DNA of 45,787 bases. Origin: an uncultured Opitutaceae bacterium. Lineage in GTDB: Bacteria > Verrucomicrobiota > Verrucomicrobiia > Opitutales > Opitutaceae. Shown one piece after another: positions 34,426 through 42,046 of this stretch. The notes beneath the pieces were generated by a model. That model did not search any database. It had not been told where the DNA came from and saw nothing but the letters and a program-made list of their open reading frames with translations. Positions within the stretch are counted from its first letter, which is position 1. Every line of letters starts with the position of its first letter. The translations under genes and the position numbers were made by a program. The DNA is taken from assembly GCA_903890485.1 (NCBI GenBank), contig CAITBM010000118.1:1-45787 (forward strand), read 5' to 3'.

Positions 34426-35493
34426 TTAGCGGCCCAGGGTCTTCGACTTGGACTCGATGAATTCGCGGATGACCGTCATCCTCTCGCGCTGGCGGTCCTC
34501 CTGCTCGACCTCCTCGGCGCTCCTGACCGACTCGTTCCTGGCCATCGCGCGGCGCATTTTTCCCAGGGCGATGTATTCCAACTGGCGGATCCGCTCGCGC
34601 GTGACGTTGAACCGGCGGCCGACCTCCTCCAGGGTCTGCTCGCCGTGGCCGTCCAGGCCGAAGCGCATGCGGATGATGTCCGCCTCGCGCTTGTCGAGCG
34701 AGTCGACCATGGAGTGGAGGTCCGCGTTCATGTTCTTGTCGCGGAGGTTGTCGTAGGGGCTCGTGGCGTTCTCGTCGCCCACGATCTCGCCGAAGGTGGA
34801 GGAGTCGCCGTCCTCGCCCACGGGGGCGTCGAGCGACGCCGGCCGGACGCTCACCGACTTGAGGTGGGCGACCTTGGAGGTCGGGATCTGCAGCTCCATG
34901 GCGAGCTCCTCGTCCGTGGGATCGCGGCCCAGGCCCTCGGAGAGGACCATGGCGGTCTTCCTCATCTTGGAGATCTTGTCCACCAGGTGGACCGGCAGGC
35001 GGATCGTCTTGCTCTGGTTGGCCAGCGCCCTCTTGATCGACTGCTTGATCCACCAGGCGGCGTACGTGGAGAGCTTGCCGCCCTTGCGGGGATCGAAGCG
35101 CTCGACGGCCTTCACCAGGCCGATGTTGCCCTCGCTGATCAGGTCCAGGAGCGGCAGGCCGAAATCCTTGTAGTCCATCGCGATCTTTACCACCAGGCGC
35201 AGGTTCGCCTTGATCATGTGGTCGCGCGCGGACTTGTCGCCCTTGCGGATGCGCTTGGCCAATTGGATCTCCTCCTCGATCGTGAGCAGCGGGGTCTTGC
35301 CGATCTCCTGGAGGTAGATCTGGAGGTTGCTGCGGTCGCCGTGGGCCAGGGGAATCTCGGCGGGCTCGGGCTTCTCCAGAAAGGAGGGAGGGGCGTCCAG
35401 TTGGACGGTGGGGGCGCCTTGGGCCACCCGTGAGCTGGCCTCGTCCGTGTCTGCATCAACCGAGGAGCTGCGGGTGCTGTATTTGGTGTGCAT
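34426..35493 (-). CDS. RNA polymerase sigma-70 family factor (RpoD/SigA-like)
   Basis: A 355-residue sigma factor from the ATG at 35493; a TTG at 35538 would add 15 residues. Regions 1.2 ([15 protein letters not shown]), 2 ([34 protein letters not shown]), 3 ([20 protein letters not shown]) and 4 ([37 protein letters not shown]) are complete, while a region 1.1 and the large non-conserved region of primary sigma factors are missing. It is therefore probably a group 2 factor of the RpoS/SigB-like kind rather than the main housekeeping sigma, though that is not certain. The N-terminal 65 residues are variable. Confidence 0.92.
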   Translation of the reverse strand: MHTKYSTRSSSVDADTDEASSRVAQGAPTVQLDAPPSFLEKPEPAEIPLAHGDRSNLQIYLQEIGKTPLLTIEEEIQLAKRIRKGDKSARDHMIKANLRLVVKIAMDYKDFGLPLLDLISEGNIGLVKAVERFDPRKGGKLSTYAAWWIKQSIKRALANQSKTIRLPVHLVDKISKMRKTAMVLSEGLGRDPTDEELAMELQIPTSKVAHLKSVSVRPASLDAPVGEDGDSSTFGEIVGDENATSPYDNLRDKNMNADLHSMVDSLDKREADIIRMRFGLDGHGEQTLEEVGRRFNVTRERIRQLEYIALGKMRRAMARNESVRSAEEVEQEDRQRERMTVIREFIESKSKTLGR

Positions 35494-35694
35494 GGGATCT
35501 ATTACGATTGGAGGTTCGAAATGGATTAATGTTCCCAAACCAAAGCCTAAACCGTTCCGTTACGCCTGACGAAGCTCTCCCTCTGAGGTTGCACAATCGT
35601 CACCCTGGAACCGGGTAATTATGACACACTTCGACCCGTTTCGGGCGCGAATTGGCGCGGAGTGGGGCACGGTCCGGGGGGGGGCGGCCCGGCC

Positions 35695-36714
35695 TCAGCC
35701 CCCGGCGGCCAGCCGCTTGGCAAAGCCGAGGTAAAGGGGGATTCCGACCACGACATTGAACGGGAAGGTGACAGCAAGGGACGCGGAGAGGTAGAGGGCG
35801 GGATTGGCCTCGGGCAGCGCCAGGCGCACGGCAGCCGGGGCCGCGATATAGGAGGCGCTCGCCGCCAGGGTCCCCAGGACGGTGGAACCGCCGACCCCGA
35901 GCCCGGCGTGGTGGCCGAGCCAGACGCCTAGGGCTCCGTGCAGGAGGGGCATCACCACGGCGAACACCGCGAGGAAGGGGCCGCTCCTGCGAAGGTCGCC
36001 CAGCCGGCCGCCCGTCACGAGCCCCATCTCCAGGAGGAAGAGGGTGAGGACCCCCTTGAAAGGGGCGTCAAAGAGCGGCGCCACCTGCTCGAACCCGGCC
36101 TTGCCCCCAATGAGCCCGATGGCGAGTCCGCCCAAGAGGAGGATGACCCCCTTGCCCGTGAAGAGCTCGGCAGCCGCCTTGCCGAGCAGGAGATTTCCCC
36201 CGCCGGAGACAATGCCCAGGGCCGGGGCGGGCTCGCGGGCGGCCGAAGACCGGGCGAGGTGGACCAGGGCGAAGGCCATCAGGATCCCGGGCCCCTCCAT
36301 GAGCGCCAGGAGCGCGGGCAGGAACGCCTCGTGGGCAATCTGCTGGGCATCGAGGAAGGAGAGCGCCGCCCCGAAGGTGACGGCGGAAACCGAGCCGTAG
36401 TGGGCGGAGAGTGCGCCCGCGTCCGCCACGGAAAAGCCCCCCAGGCGGCAGAGGATCGCGAAACTCCACACGGGGATGGCCGCGCAAAGCAGGAGGGCGC
36501 ACCCGGCAACGGGGACAAACTGCGCCCACGCGACCCCGTCCAGCTTGGCCCCGCCCTTTAGCCCGATGGCGAAGAGGAGGTAGATGGTCATCCCCGAGTA
36601 AAGCGCCTCGGGAAGCCTTAGGTCGCTCTTCATGAGCCGGGCTGTGATGCCCATGATGAAGGCGAGAACCATGGGGGAACCAATGCTGAGGGCGAGGGTG
36701 TGAGTGAAGTCCAT
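35695..36714 (-). CDS. SbtA-like sodium-dependent bicarbonate transporter
   Basis: A 339-residue membrane protein with about 10 hydrophobic helices, matching the SbtA family (PF05982). It starts at the ATG at 36714 (MDFTHTLALSIGSPMVLAF); the frame is open further upstream but crosses the divergent gene. Family signs include LRLPEALYSGMTIYLLFAIG, LKGGAKLDG, GALSAHYGSVSAVTF and SASYIAAPAAVRLALPEANP, the Ser/Gly-rich pair of substrate-binding repeats. SbtA imports bicarbonate with sodium, feeding carboxylases. The usual cyanobacterial partner SbtB (PII-like) is missing; a winged-helix regulator is divergent instead. Confidence 0.85.
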   Translation of the reverse strand: MDFTHTLALSIGSPMVLAFIMGITARLMKSDLRLPEALYSGMTIYLLFAIGLKGGAKLDGVAWAQFVPVAGCALLLCAAIPVWSFAILCRLGGFSVADAGALSAHYGSVSAVTFGAALSFLDAQQIAHEAFLPALLALMEGPGILMAFALVHLARSSAAREPAPALGIVSGGGNLLLGKAAAELFTGKGVILLLGGLAIGLIGGKAGFEQVAPLFDAPFKGVLTLFLLEMGLVTGGRLGDLRRSGPFLAVFAVVMPLLHGALGVWLGHHAGLGVGGSTVLGTLAASASYIAAPAAVRLALPEANPALYLSASLAVTFPFNVVVGIPLYLGFAKRLAAGG

Positions 36715-36802
36715 ACCCCCGATATGTGTAATGTGATTCATGAAGTCTAGTTCATTATTTAGTCTTCTTGAACTTTTCCTGGGGCCCCGTAGGCTCCCCT
36801 TT
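36715..36802. promoter_or_regulatory. AT-rich divergent control region between sbtA-like and wHTH genes
   Basis: This stretch is far less GC-rich than its surroundings. It contains TTCATGAA (36738-36745) and ATGAA-GTCTAG-TTCAT (36740-36755). The ATG at 36740 may in fact lie inside the promoter, with the regulator starting at GTG 36803. A shared operator for both genes is plausible. Confidence 0.45.
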
Positions 36803-37093
36803 GTGCCCGCGACCCCCAAAGCCCCCGGCTGGACCTTCCTCACCAACCACACCCACGTGCTTGTTTGTCTCGCCAGGACGGCCGACCTGACCCTGCGCGA
36901 GGTGGCTGCCGAGGTCGGCATCACCGAGCGGGCCGTGCACGCGATCGTGAAGGCGCTGGAGGAGGACGGGGTCCTCAGCCGCACGCGGCAGGGCCAGCGC
37001 AACCGCTACCGGCTGAACCGCCAGTTCCGGCTCCGCCACCCGCTGGAGGCCCACCGCCGGATCGGCGAACTGCTCGACCTGGTGGTGGACTGA
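36740..37093 (+). CDS. Winged helix-turn-helix regulator, divergent from sbtA-like gene
   Basis: A 117-residue regulator if begun at the ATG at 36740, or 96 residues from GTG at 36803, which I favour because the family-like part starts around WTFLTNHTHVLVCLARTADL and the upstream 60 bases look non-coding. The helix-turn-helix is LTLREVAAEVGITERAVHAI and the wing VLSRTRQGQRNRYRLNRQFR, as in small MarR/ArsR-like repressors. Its position suggests it controls the bicarbonate transporter, but the signal is unknown. It converges on trpE. Confidence 0.75.
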   Translation: MKSSSLFSLLELFLGPRRLPFVPATPKAPGWTFLTNHTHVLVCLARTADLTLREVAAEVGITERAVHAIVKALEEDGVLSRTRQGQRNRYRLNRQFRLRHPLEAHRRIGELLDLVVD

Positions 37094-37129
37094 ACCCGCG
37101 GCGGAAGGGAGGGCGGGGACCTCGCCCCC

Positions 37130-38629
37130 CTAGTAGCGGGAGGCGATCTCCGCCGCCTTCAGGAGCGCGCCGGCCTTATTGACCGTCTCCTGGTACTCGG
37201 CCGCGGGATCGGAGTCGGCCACCACGCCGCCGCCGGCCTGGACGTACATGACCCCGTCCCTGAGGAGCGCGGTCCTTAGCGTGATGCACGAATCCAGGTT
37301 CCCGTCGTAGCCGAAGTACCCCAGGGCGCCCGCGTAGAAGCCCCGCTCGACGGGCTCCTTCTCGGCGATGATCTGCATGGCGCGGATCTTCGGGGCCCCG
37401 CTTACGGTGCCGGCGGGGAAGGTGGCCCGCATGAGGTCAAAGGCGCTCTTCTTTGGCGCGATCCGGCCCTCGACCTGGGAGACGATGTGCATCACGTGGG
37501 AGTAGCGCTCGACGAACATGTAGTCGGGGACGTGGATCGAGCCGAACTCGCAGACCCGCCCGATGTCGTTTCGGGCCAGGTCGACCAGCATCAGGTGCTC
37601 GGCGCGTTCCTTCTCGTCGGCCAAGAGCTCCTTCTCCAGGGCCTGGTCCAGTTCCTGGGTCGCGCCGCGGGGCCTTGTCCCGGCGATCGGCCGGATCTCG
37701 ACCAGCCCGTCCGTAAGCCGCACGTGGACCTCCGGCGACGCGCCGACCAGCGCGAATCCGCCCGTGTCCAGGATGAAGGTGTACGGGGACGGGTTCACCG
37801 TCCGGAGCGCCCGGTAGAGGTCGAGCGGCGACTTCGTGAAGGGCCGCGAGAACCGCTGGGAGGGGACGACCTGGATGATGTCCCCGGCACGGATGTACTC
37901 CTTCACGCTGTCCACCAGGTGCTCGTAGTCGGGCCGCGTGAAGTTGCCCGGGGGGATCTCCACCTTGGGCATGCTGGCAACCGGGGCCGGCGCCAGGGAG
38001 CTCGGCTGCTTGAGGATCTCGAAGAGCTCCCGGAGCTCCTTCTCGGCCGCGGCGTGCGCCGCCTCCGCGTGGGCCCTGTCCTCGCCCGCGACGTGGGCGT
38101 TCACGCAGAGCCTGAGCGTCTGCTTCGCCCTGTCGAAGATCAGGAGGCTGTCCGAAAGCATGAAGTAGATGAGCGGCATCGCGAGCTCGTCCCGGGCGGC
38201 CTTGGGCACCGTTGTCTCGATCCGGGTCACGTACTCGTAGCTGATGAAGCCCACGGCCCCTCCGGTGAAGCGGGGGAGCCCGGGGAGCTTCACGGGCCTG
38301 AATTTCCCGAGCTCGGCCTCGATCAGGGTCAGGGGATCCTGGGGCGTGGGGATGCTGCGCGTGGTCTGGCCGACCTCGGAGACGACGGTCGTCACCGGCC
38401 CGCAGGCAAAGACCTTCCTTGGCCGGCAGCCGATGAAGCTGTAGCGCGACAGGCGCTCGCCGCCCTCGACCGATTCCAGGAGGTAGGCGGGCCCGTGGGC
38501 CCGGAGCTTGGCATACGCCGAGACGGGGGTCTCGAAGTCGGCCATCAGGTCCGCATAGACGGGTATCAGGTTTCCCGTGTGCGCCAGGGCGACGAATTCG
38601 TCGCGGGTGGGATGGATCTCGAGGCTCAC
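37130..38629 (-). CDS. trpE: Anthranilate synthase component I
   Basis: TrpE, 499 residues, converts chorismate to anthranilate with ammonia from TrpG, the first step of tryptophan synthesis. The Trp-feedback motif LLESVEGGERLSRYSFIG is at about 49-66. The catalytic half shows IRAGDIIQVVPSQRFSRPF, PSPYTFIL, IRPIAGTRPRG, LMLVDLARNDIGRV, FPAGTVSGAPKIRAM and GALGYFGYDGNLD. PIAGTRPRG rather than PIAGT(R/K) variants of PabB supports TrpE. No trpG or trpD follows, so the trp genes are dispersed. Confidence 0.94.
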   Translation of the reverse strand: MSLEIHPTRDEFVALAHTGNLIPVYADLMADFETPVSAYAKLRAHGPAYLLESVEGGERLSRYSFIGCRPRKVFACGPVTTVVSEVGQTTRSIPTPQDPLTLIEAELGKFRPVKLPGLPRFTGGAVGFISYEYVTRIETTVPKAARDELAMPLIYFMLSDSLLIFDRAKQTLRLCVNAHVAGEDRAHAEAAHAAAEKELRELFEILKQPSSLAPAPVASMPKVEIPPGNFTRPDYEHLVDSVKEYIRAGDIIQVVPSQRFSRPFTKSPLDLYRALRTVNPSPYTFILDTGGFALVGASPEVHVRLTDGLVEIRPIAGTRPRGATQELDQALEKELLADEKERAEHLMLVDLARNDIGRVCEFGSIHVPDYMFVERYSHVMHIVSQVEGRIAPKKSAFDLMRATFPAGTVSGAPKIRAMQIIAEKEPVERGFYAGALGYFGYDGNLDSCITLRTALLRDGVMYVQAGGGVVADSDPAAEYQETVNKAGALLKAAEIASRY

Positions 38630-38653
38630 GATTTTGAGGGGGTCAGGCGATCC

Positions 38654-38659
38654 ATTATA
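38654..38659 (-). promoter_or_regulatory. -10 box of the trpE promoter
   Basis: A perfect TATAAT on the minus strand, 30 bases from its first base to the trpE ATG at 38629. The -35 region 17 bases upstream (CATAAG) is poor. The short leader shows no attenuator or leader peptide. Confidence 0.5.
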
Positions 38660-38689
38660 AAATTGATGACCAACGCCTTATGAGCCTCA

Positions 38690-39180
38690 GTACCCCACCA
38701 AATCCCCAGGACCGGTGAGGGTGTCCGTGCGGCAAGTCCGAGGGGGGAGGTCATGGAGGTTAGGGAGTTACTTGGGTTGGGTCCGCCAATGGGAACGGAC
38801 TCCCAAGGTTGTGACACGATTCTCCGCCCTTAGGCCACCTAGAAGTTTTCTGCCGGGTGGAGGCGGGCCGCCTACGGCGCCGGTGGGGTGGGCGGGCTTT
38901 CGGGCTCCGGCGAGGCGCGCTCCCGGATCAGGCAGCTCGCAATGGAGGGGATGCCCGGCGCCGCCAATGCGGCGAAGAACCCGGTGACCCTTCCGTTCAC
39001 GGAGCTCGGCGATAGCATGAAGCGCGCCCCAGGGAGCCTCATCCGGGCGCTGGGGTCCCCATTCGTTCAAATTACTCCGCAGTTTTCGCAAAAAATACCT
39101 CGGTTTTTGACAAAACGGCTGTCGACATCGCCGGCCAAATCGGTGAGACTCGTCCCCGTCTGACCCCACTCGAGACAGGC
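38690..39180. other. GC-rich stretch without a convincing gene
   Basis: About 490 bases between trpE and the desaturase. Open frames on both strands have no recognisable protein character. From about 38830 to 39060 the DNA is very GC-rich and dense in short inverted repeats, for example CGCCGC-CAAT-GCGGCG (38959-38974) and CCCCAG...CTGGGG (39027-39055). From 39061 to 39120 it turns AT-rich and holds a TTGACA (39108-39113) without a clear -10, perhaps the desaturase promoter. It could be a structured RNA or a genomic repeat. Confidence 0.4.
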
Positions 39181-39243
39181 AATGCACTGGTTTCGGCCAC
39201 CAAGCCGTTTGCGCGAGACGACCCGCGCAGGAGCTGGTGGCAT

Positions 39244-40143
39244 GTGCTCTCGACGCTCGCCCTTTTCGGAGTGTCCGCAGCGGGCACGAGCTACGCCCTG
39301 CCGATCGGCGTTAGGATCGCTTCCAGTATCCTGATGGGCTTCCTGATGATGCGGCTCTTCGTGATCTACCACGACCAGCAGCACCACGCTATCCTCTCCC
39401 GCTCGAAGCCGGCCGAGCTCCTGATGAAGCTCTTTGGCATTCTGGCGCTGACCCCGAGCAGCGTCTGGCGGAGCTCCCACAACCACCACCACAAGCACAA
39501 CTCGAAGCTCCGCGGCTCGGACATCGGCTCCTTCCCGATCATGACGAAGGACCAGTTCGTGAAGAGCACCCGGAGCCAGCGCGTGGGCTACTTATTCGTG
39601 CGGCACCCGCTGACGATCCTCTTTGGCTACGTCTTCATGTTCCTGTACGGGATGTGCCTGAAACCCTACCTGAATTACCCGAAGCGCCACTGGGACTGCT
39701 TCCTGGCGCTGGTCGTCCACTTCGCGATCGCGGCCGCGCTCGTCACGACGGGCGGCGTGACGGCGCTCATCCTCTCCCTGGTTTTCCCGTTCTTCATCAC
39801 GTACGCCGTGGCGACGTACTTCTTCTACGCGCAGCACAACTTCCCTGGGGTCTCCTTCAGCGCCCAGGGCGGGTGGACCTACGAGAAGGCGGCCCTGGAA
39901 TCCTCGAGCTGCATGCAGACCGGGCCCGTGATGGGCTGGTTCACGGCCAACATCAGCTACCACCACATCCACCACCTGAACGCCCGGATCCCGTTCTACC
40001 GGCTCCCGGAGGCCATGCGGGCGATCTCGGCCCTGCAGAGCCCGAAGGTGACCTCGCTCAGGCCCTCGGACATCCGCAGGTGCCTGAGCCTCAAGGTATG
40101 GGACGTCGAGAGCCAGCAGATGGTGGGCGTCCAGGGCCTCTAG
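39244..40143 (+). CDS. Membrane fatty acid desaturase
   Basis: A di-iron acyl-lipid desaturase, 299 residues from the first ordinary start (GTG 39244). The three His boxes are HDQQHHA, HNHHHKHN and YHHIHHLN; between boxes 2 and 3 lie two pairs of membrane helices. The pattern resembles omega-6/delta-12 desaturases, which introduce a double bond into membrane lipid chains. The true N-terminus lies further upstream: the frame is open from 39016 and encodes KPFARDDPRRSWWHVL, a normal desaturase beginning, but contains no ATG, GTG or TTG. Possible explanations are a rare start such as CTG at 39160 or 39187, or a lost base: the sequence aATGCACTG at 39181-39189 would give ATG-GCA-CTG with one added G. 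Confidence 0.85.
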   Translation: MLSTLALFGVSAAGTSYALPIGVRIASSILMGFLMMRLFVIYHDQQHHAILSRSKPAELLMKLFGILALTPSSVWRSSHNHHHKHNSKLRGSDIGSFPIMTKDQFVKSTRSQRVGYLFVRHPLTILFGYVFMFLYGMCLKPYLNYPKRHWDCFLALVVHFAIAAALVTTGGVTALILSLVFPFFITYAVATYFFYAQHNFPGVSFSAQGGWTYEKAALESSSCMQTGPVMGWFTANISYHHIHHLNARIPFYRLPEAMRAISALQSPKVTSLRPSDIRRCLSLKVWDVESQQMVGVQGL

Positions 40144-40227
40144 GGTCCTTGACCGTCATGGTTTTTTCCTCTCACCCGGCGCCCAACCCCGCCGGGAAGG
40201 CTTGATCCAACCCCCAACATCCGTCCC

Positions 40228-41253
40228 ATGAGCTATACAGCAGCCTCGGTCGCCAAGGAAGTCGGCGGCGAAGTGATCGGAGATCCCGCGCTCCTCCTCA
40301 CGGGATTTGCCTCGGCCGAGCGGGCGGGCAAGGGGGACCTGATCTTTGCGGAGAAAGACGCCTACTTCGAGGCCGCCGAAGCCAGTGGAGCCTCGGCGAT
40401 CCTCGCCTCGGGATCCCTCACCTCCGCGACGAAGGTCATCATCCGGGTGCAGAATCCCCGGGTGGCGGCGGCCAAGGCCCTCGCCCTCTTTTATCCGGAT
40501 CCGGTCGCCATCCCCGGGATCCATCCGACGGCCTCCATCGATCCCCTGGCGAAGATCGACCCCCTGGCCGAGATCGGCCCCTTCTGCGCCGTCGGCGCCT
40601 GCGTGCGGATCGGCGCCCGCACGGTCCTGATGGGCGGAAACCACGTCGGCCGCGACTCGGTCCTCGGAACCGACGTCCGCCTCTACCCCAACGTGGTCAT
40701 CTACCCCAAGACCCAGATCGGCAACCGTGTGGCGATCCACGCCGGCACGGTCATCGGGTCCGACGGCTACGGCTACGTTTTTGCTGCAGGCAAGCATCTG
40801 AAGATGCCCCAGGTCGGCCACGTCGAGATCCACGACGACGTGGAAATCGGCGCCAACACGGCGATCGACCGCGGAGCCCTGGGGCCGACCGTGATTGGGG
40901 CCGGCACCAAGATCGACAACCAGGTCCACGTGGCCCACAACGTGCACATCGGGCGCCACTGCCTGATCATGGGGCAGGTGGGATTTGCCGGGAGCACCCA
41001 CCTGGGCGACTACGGCGTCATCGCCTCCCAGTCCGGGATCGCCGGGCACTTGAAGCTCGGGACGCAGGTGACCGTGGGCGGAAAATCCGGGGTCATGCGC
41101 GACGTGGCCGACAAGGAGGTCGTCCTCGGAATGCCAGCCGTGCCCGACAAGCAGGCCAAGCGCCAGTGGATCGGGATCCAGAAGCTCCCGGATATGCTCC
41201 TCAGGATCCGGGAGCTGGAGAAGCAGGTGGCGGAGCTAATGCCCAAAGCCTAG
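40228..41253 (+). CDS. lpxD: UDP-3-O-acylglucosamine N-acyltransferase LpxD
   Basis: LpxD, 341 residues, adds the N-linked hydroxyacyl chain in the third step of lipid A synthesis, using acyl-ACP. The N-terminal uridine-binding domain ([19 protein letters not shown]) is followed by a left-handed beta-helix of hexapeptide repeats (about 105-290), with the catalytic His in [14 protein letters not shown], and a C-terminal helical tail. It shows that the organism makes lipopolysaccharide or a similar lipid A. A CG-rich hairpin (CCCGGCG...CGCCGGG) lies in the 84-base gap upstream. Its stop shares the bases CTAG with the stop of the glmS tail on the other strand. Confidence 0.95.
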   Translation: MSYTAASVAKEVGGEVIGDPALLLTGFASAERAGKGDLIFAEKDAYFEAAEASGASAILASGSLTSATKVIIRVQNPRVAAAKALALFYPDPVAIPGIHPTASIDPLAKIDPLAEIGPFCAVGACVRIGARTVLMGGNHVGRDSVLGTDVRLYPNVVIYPKTQIGNRVAIHAGTVIGSDGYGYVFAAGKHLKMPQVGHVEIHDDVEIGANTAIDRGALGPTVIGAGTKIDNQVHVAHNVHIGRHCLIMGQVGFAGSTHLGDYGVIASQSGIAGHLKLGTQVTVGGKSGVMRDVADKEVVLGMPAVPDKQAKRQWIGIQKLPDMLLRIRELEKQVAELMPKA

Positions 41254-41315
41254 GCGCCTTGGTCCCACTCCACCGTGACCGGCTTGGCCAGGTTGCGGGC
41301 CTTGCCCATGCCGCC
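41250..41315 (-). pseudogene. Orphan glmS 3' end
   Basis: The minus strand encodes [21 protein letters not shown] followed by a stop, nearly the C-terminus of GlmS (CDVDKPRNLAKSVTVE in the intact gene at 42047). Only about 22 codons remain; a stop at 41337-41339 cuts the frame upstream. It is separated from intact glmS by a toxin-antitoxin pair. Confidence 0.75.
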
Positions 41316-41336
41316 TTCAGAGTGCGATCGGAGTGC

Positions 41337-41732
41337 CTACGGCGTAACCGTGTTGATGGATTCTTTGCCCCTGCGGCGGTACACGCTAAAATCCCGTTTA
41401 TCGGTCGTATAGACGGTGGCCTTAGGGAGCATTTCGCTCAAACGCACAACACACGCGTCAGCTAACTGCATTTTGGGGTATTTGGTCATCAACGCCGCGA
41501 GTGCCGGCGCCTCGGCAGGGAGTAGGGGCTCCACATGGAGGGCGCCTCGGCGGATCATCTCCATCAGCCGGGGACCCGACCCTTGCGCAAGATACTCTGT
41601 TTCGGCGAGAACAGCTTCACACGTCACGAGACCTTCGTGAATACGGTCGAATTGTTCCTTTGCCCAGGCGTGGTACTGGTCGGATGAGTCAAGGAATCCG
41701 ACCAGAAGGCCCGTGTCAGCGATCAGCGTCAC
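41337..41732 (-). CDS. PIN-domain toxin (VapC-like)
   Basis: A 131-residue PIN toxin from the GTG at 41732, whose GTGA overlaps the antitoxin stop; the frame is open upstream inside the antitoxin gene. Active-site acids: Asp in LIADTGLLVGFLDSSD, Glu in CEAVLAETEYL, Asp in QLADACVVRLSEM and Asp in YTTDKRDFSVYRR. It should act as an RNase on tRNA or rRNA. The stop codon lies in the duplicated flank of the glmS tail region. The subgroup differs from the other two VapC proteins in this window. Confidence 0.87.
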   Translation of the reverse strand: MTLIADTGLLVGFLDSSDQYHAWAKEQFDRIHEGLVTCEAVLAETEYLAQGSGPRLMEMIRRGALHVEPLLPAEAPALAALMTKYPKMQLADACVVRLSEMLPKATVYTTDKRDFSVYRRRGKESINTVTP

Positions 41733-41959
41733 GGCCGGTTCCGTCCAAATCCGCTCAAGTTCTTGACCGCGACGCCTGTGCTGAGCGTTCCGCACAAATC
41801 GCTTAACTGGCTGCCAAGCGACGGGCCCGGCCCCTCCGACCGAAAGACATAGCGCCTTCCGCCCCGGTCCTTCACGACCAGCTCGTTTCCATTGGCCGCA
41901 GCCTTCTTGAAGCTGGAGAACTTCCTTACGAATTCGCGCGAGGTGACGATCGTTGCCAT
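41729..41959 (-). CDS. Phd/YefM-like antitoxin
   Basis: A 76-residue protein from the ATG at 41959. MATIVTSREFVRKFSSFKKA and the ELVVKDRGGRRYVFR strand pair resemble short Phd/YefM-like antitoxins paired with PIN toxins. Identification depends partly on the overlapping toxin gene. No ribosome binding site precedes the ATG. Confidence 0.78.
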   Translation of the reverse strand: MATIVTSREFVRKFSSFKKAAANGNELVVKDRGGRRYVFRSEGPGPSLGSQLSDLCGTLSTGVAVKNLSGFGRNRP

Positions 41960-41989
41960 GTCACACATCCATGTCTGCCATGGCGTGAA

Positions 41990-41995
41990 TGTCAA
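41990..41995 (-). promoter_or_regulatory. -35 box of the third PIN toxin-antitoxin pair
   Basis: Perfect TTGACA on the minus strand, 36 bases before the antitoxin ATG. The -10 region (ATGGAT) matches poorly. The spacing equals that at the other antitoxin genes in the window. Confidence 0.5.
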
Positions 41996-42046
41996 TCCCG
42001 CTCGGCCTGATGATCCAGGGGAGAAAGCGGGGCCCAAGGCCCTGCC

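Noticed and set aside
36715-37002. 96-codon upstream extension of the SbtA-like gene
   Set aside because: Runs opposite the divergent regulator and has no membrane-protein character.
38768-39187. 139-codon minus-strand frame between trpE and the desaturase
   Set aside because: Composition only; no family resemblance and no start signal. Kept as non-coding.
40178-40199. Hairpin CCCGGCG...CGCCGGG as terminator of the desaturase
   Set aside because: No T-run follows on either side, so it is not called a terminator; mentioned under lpxD.
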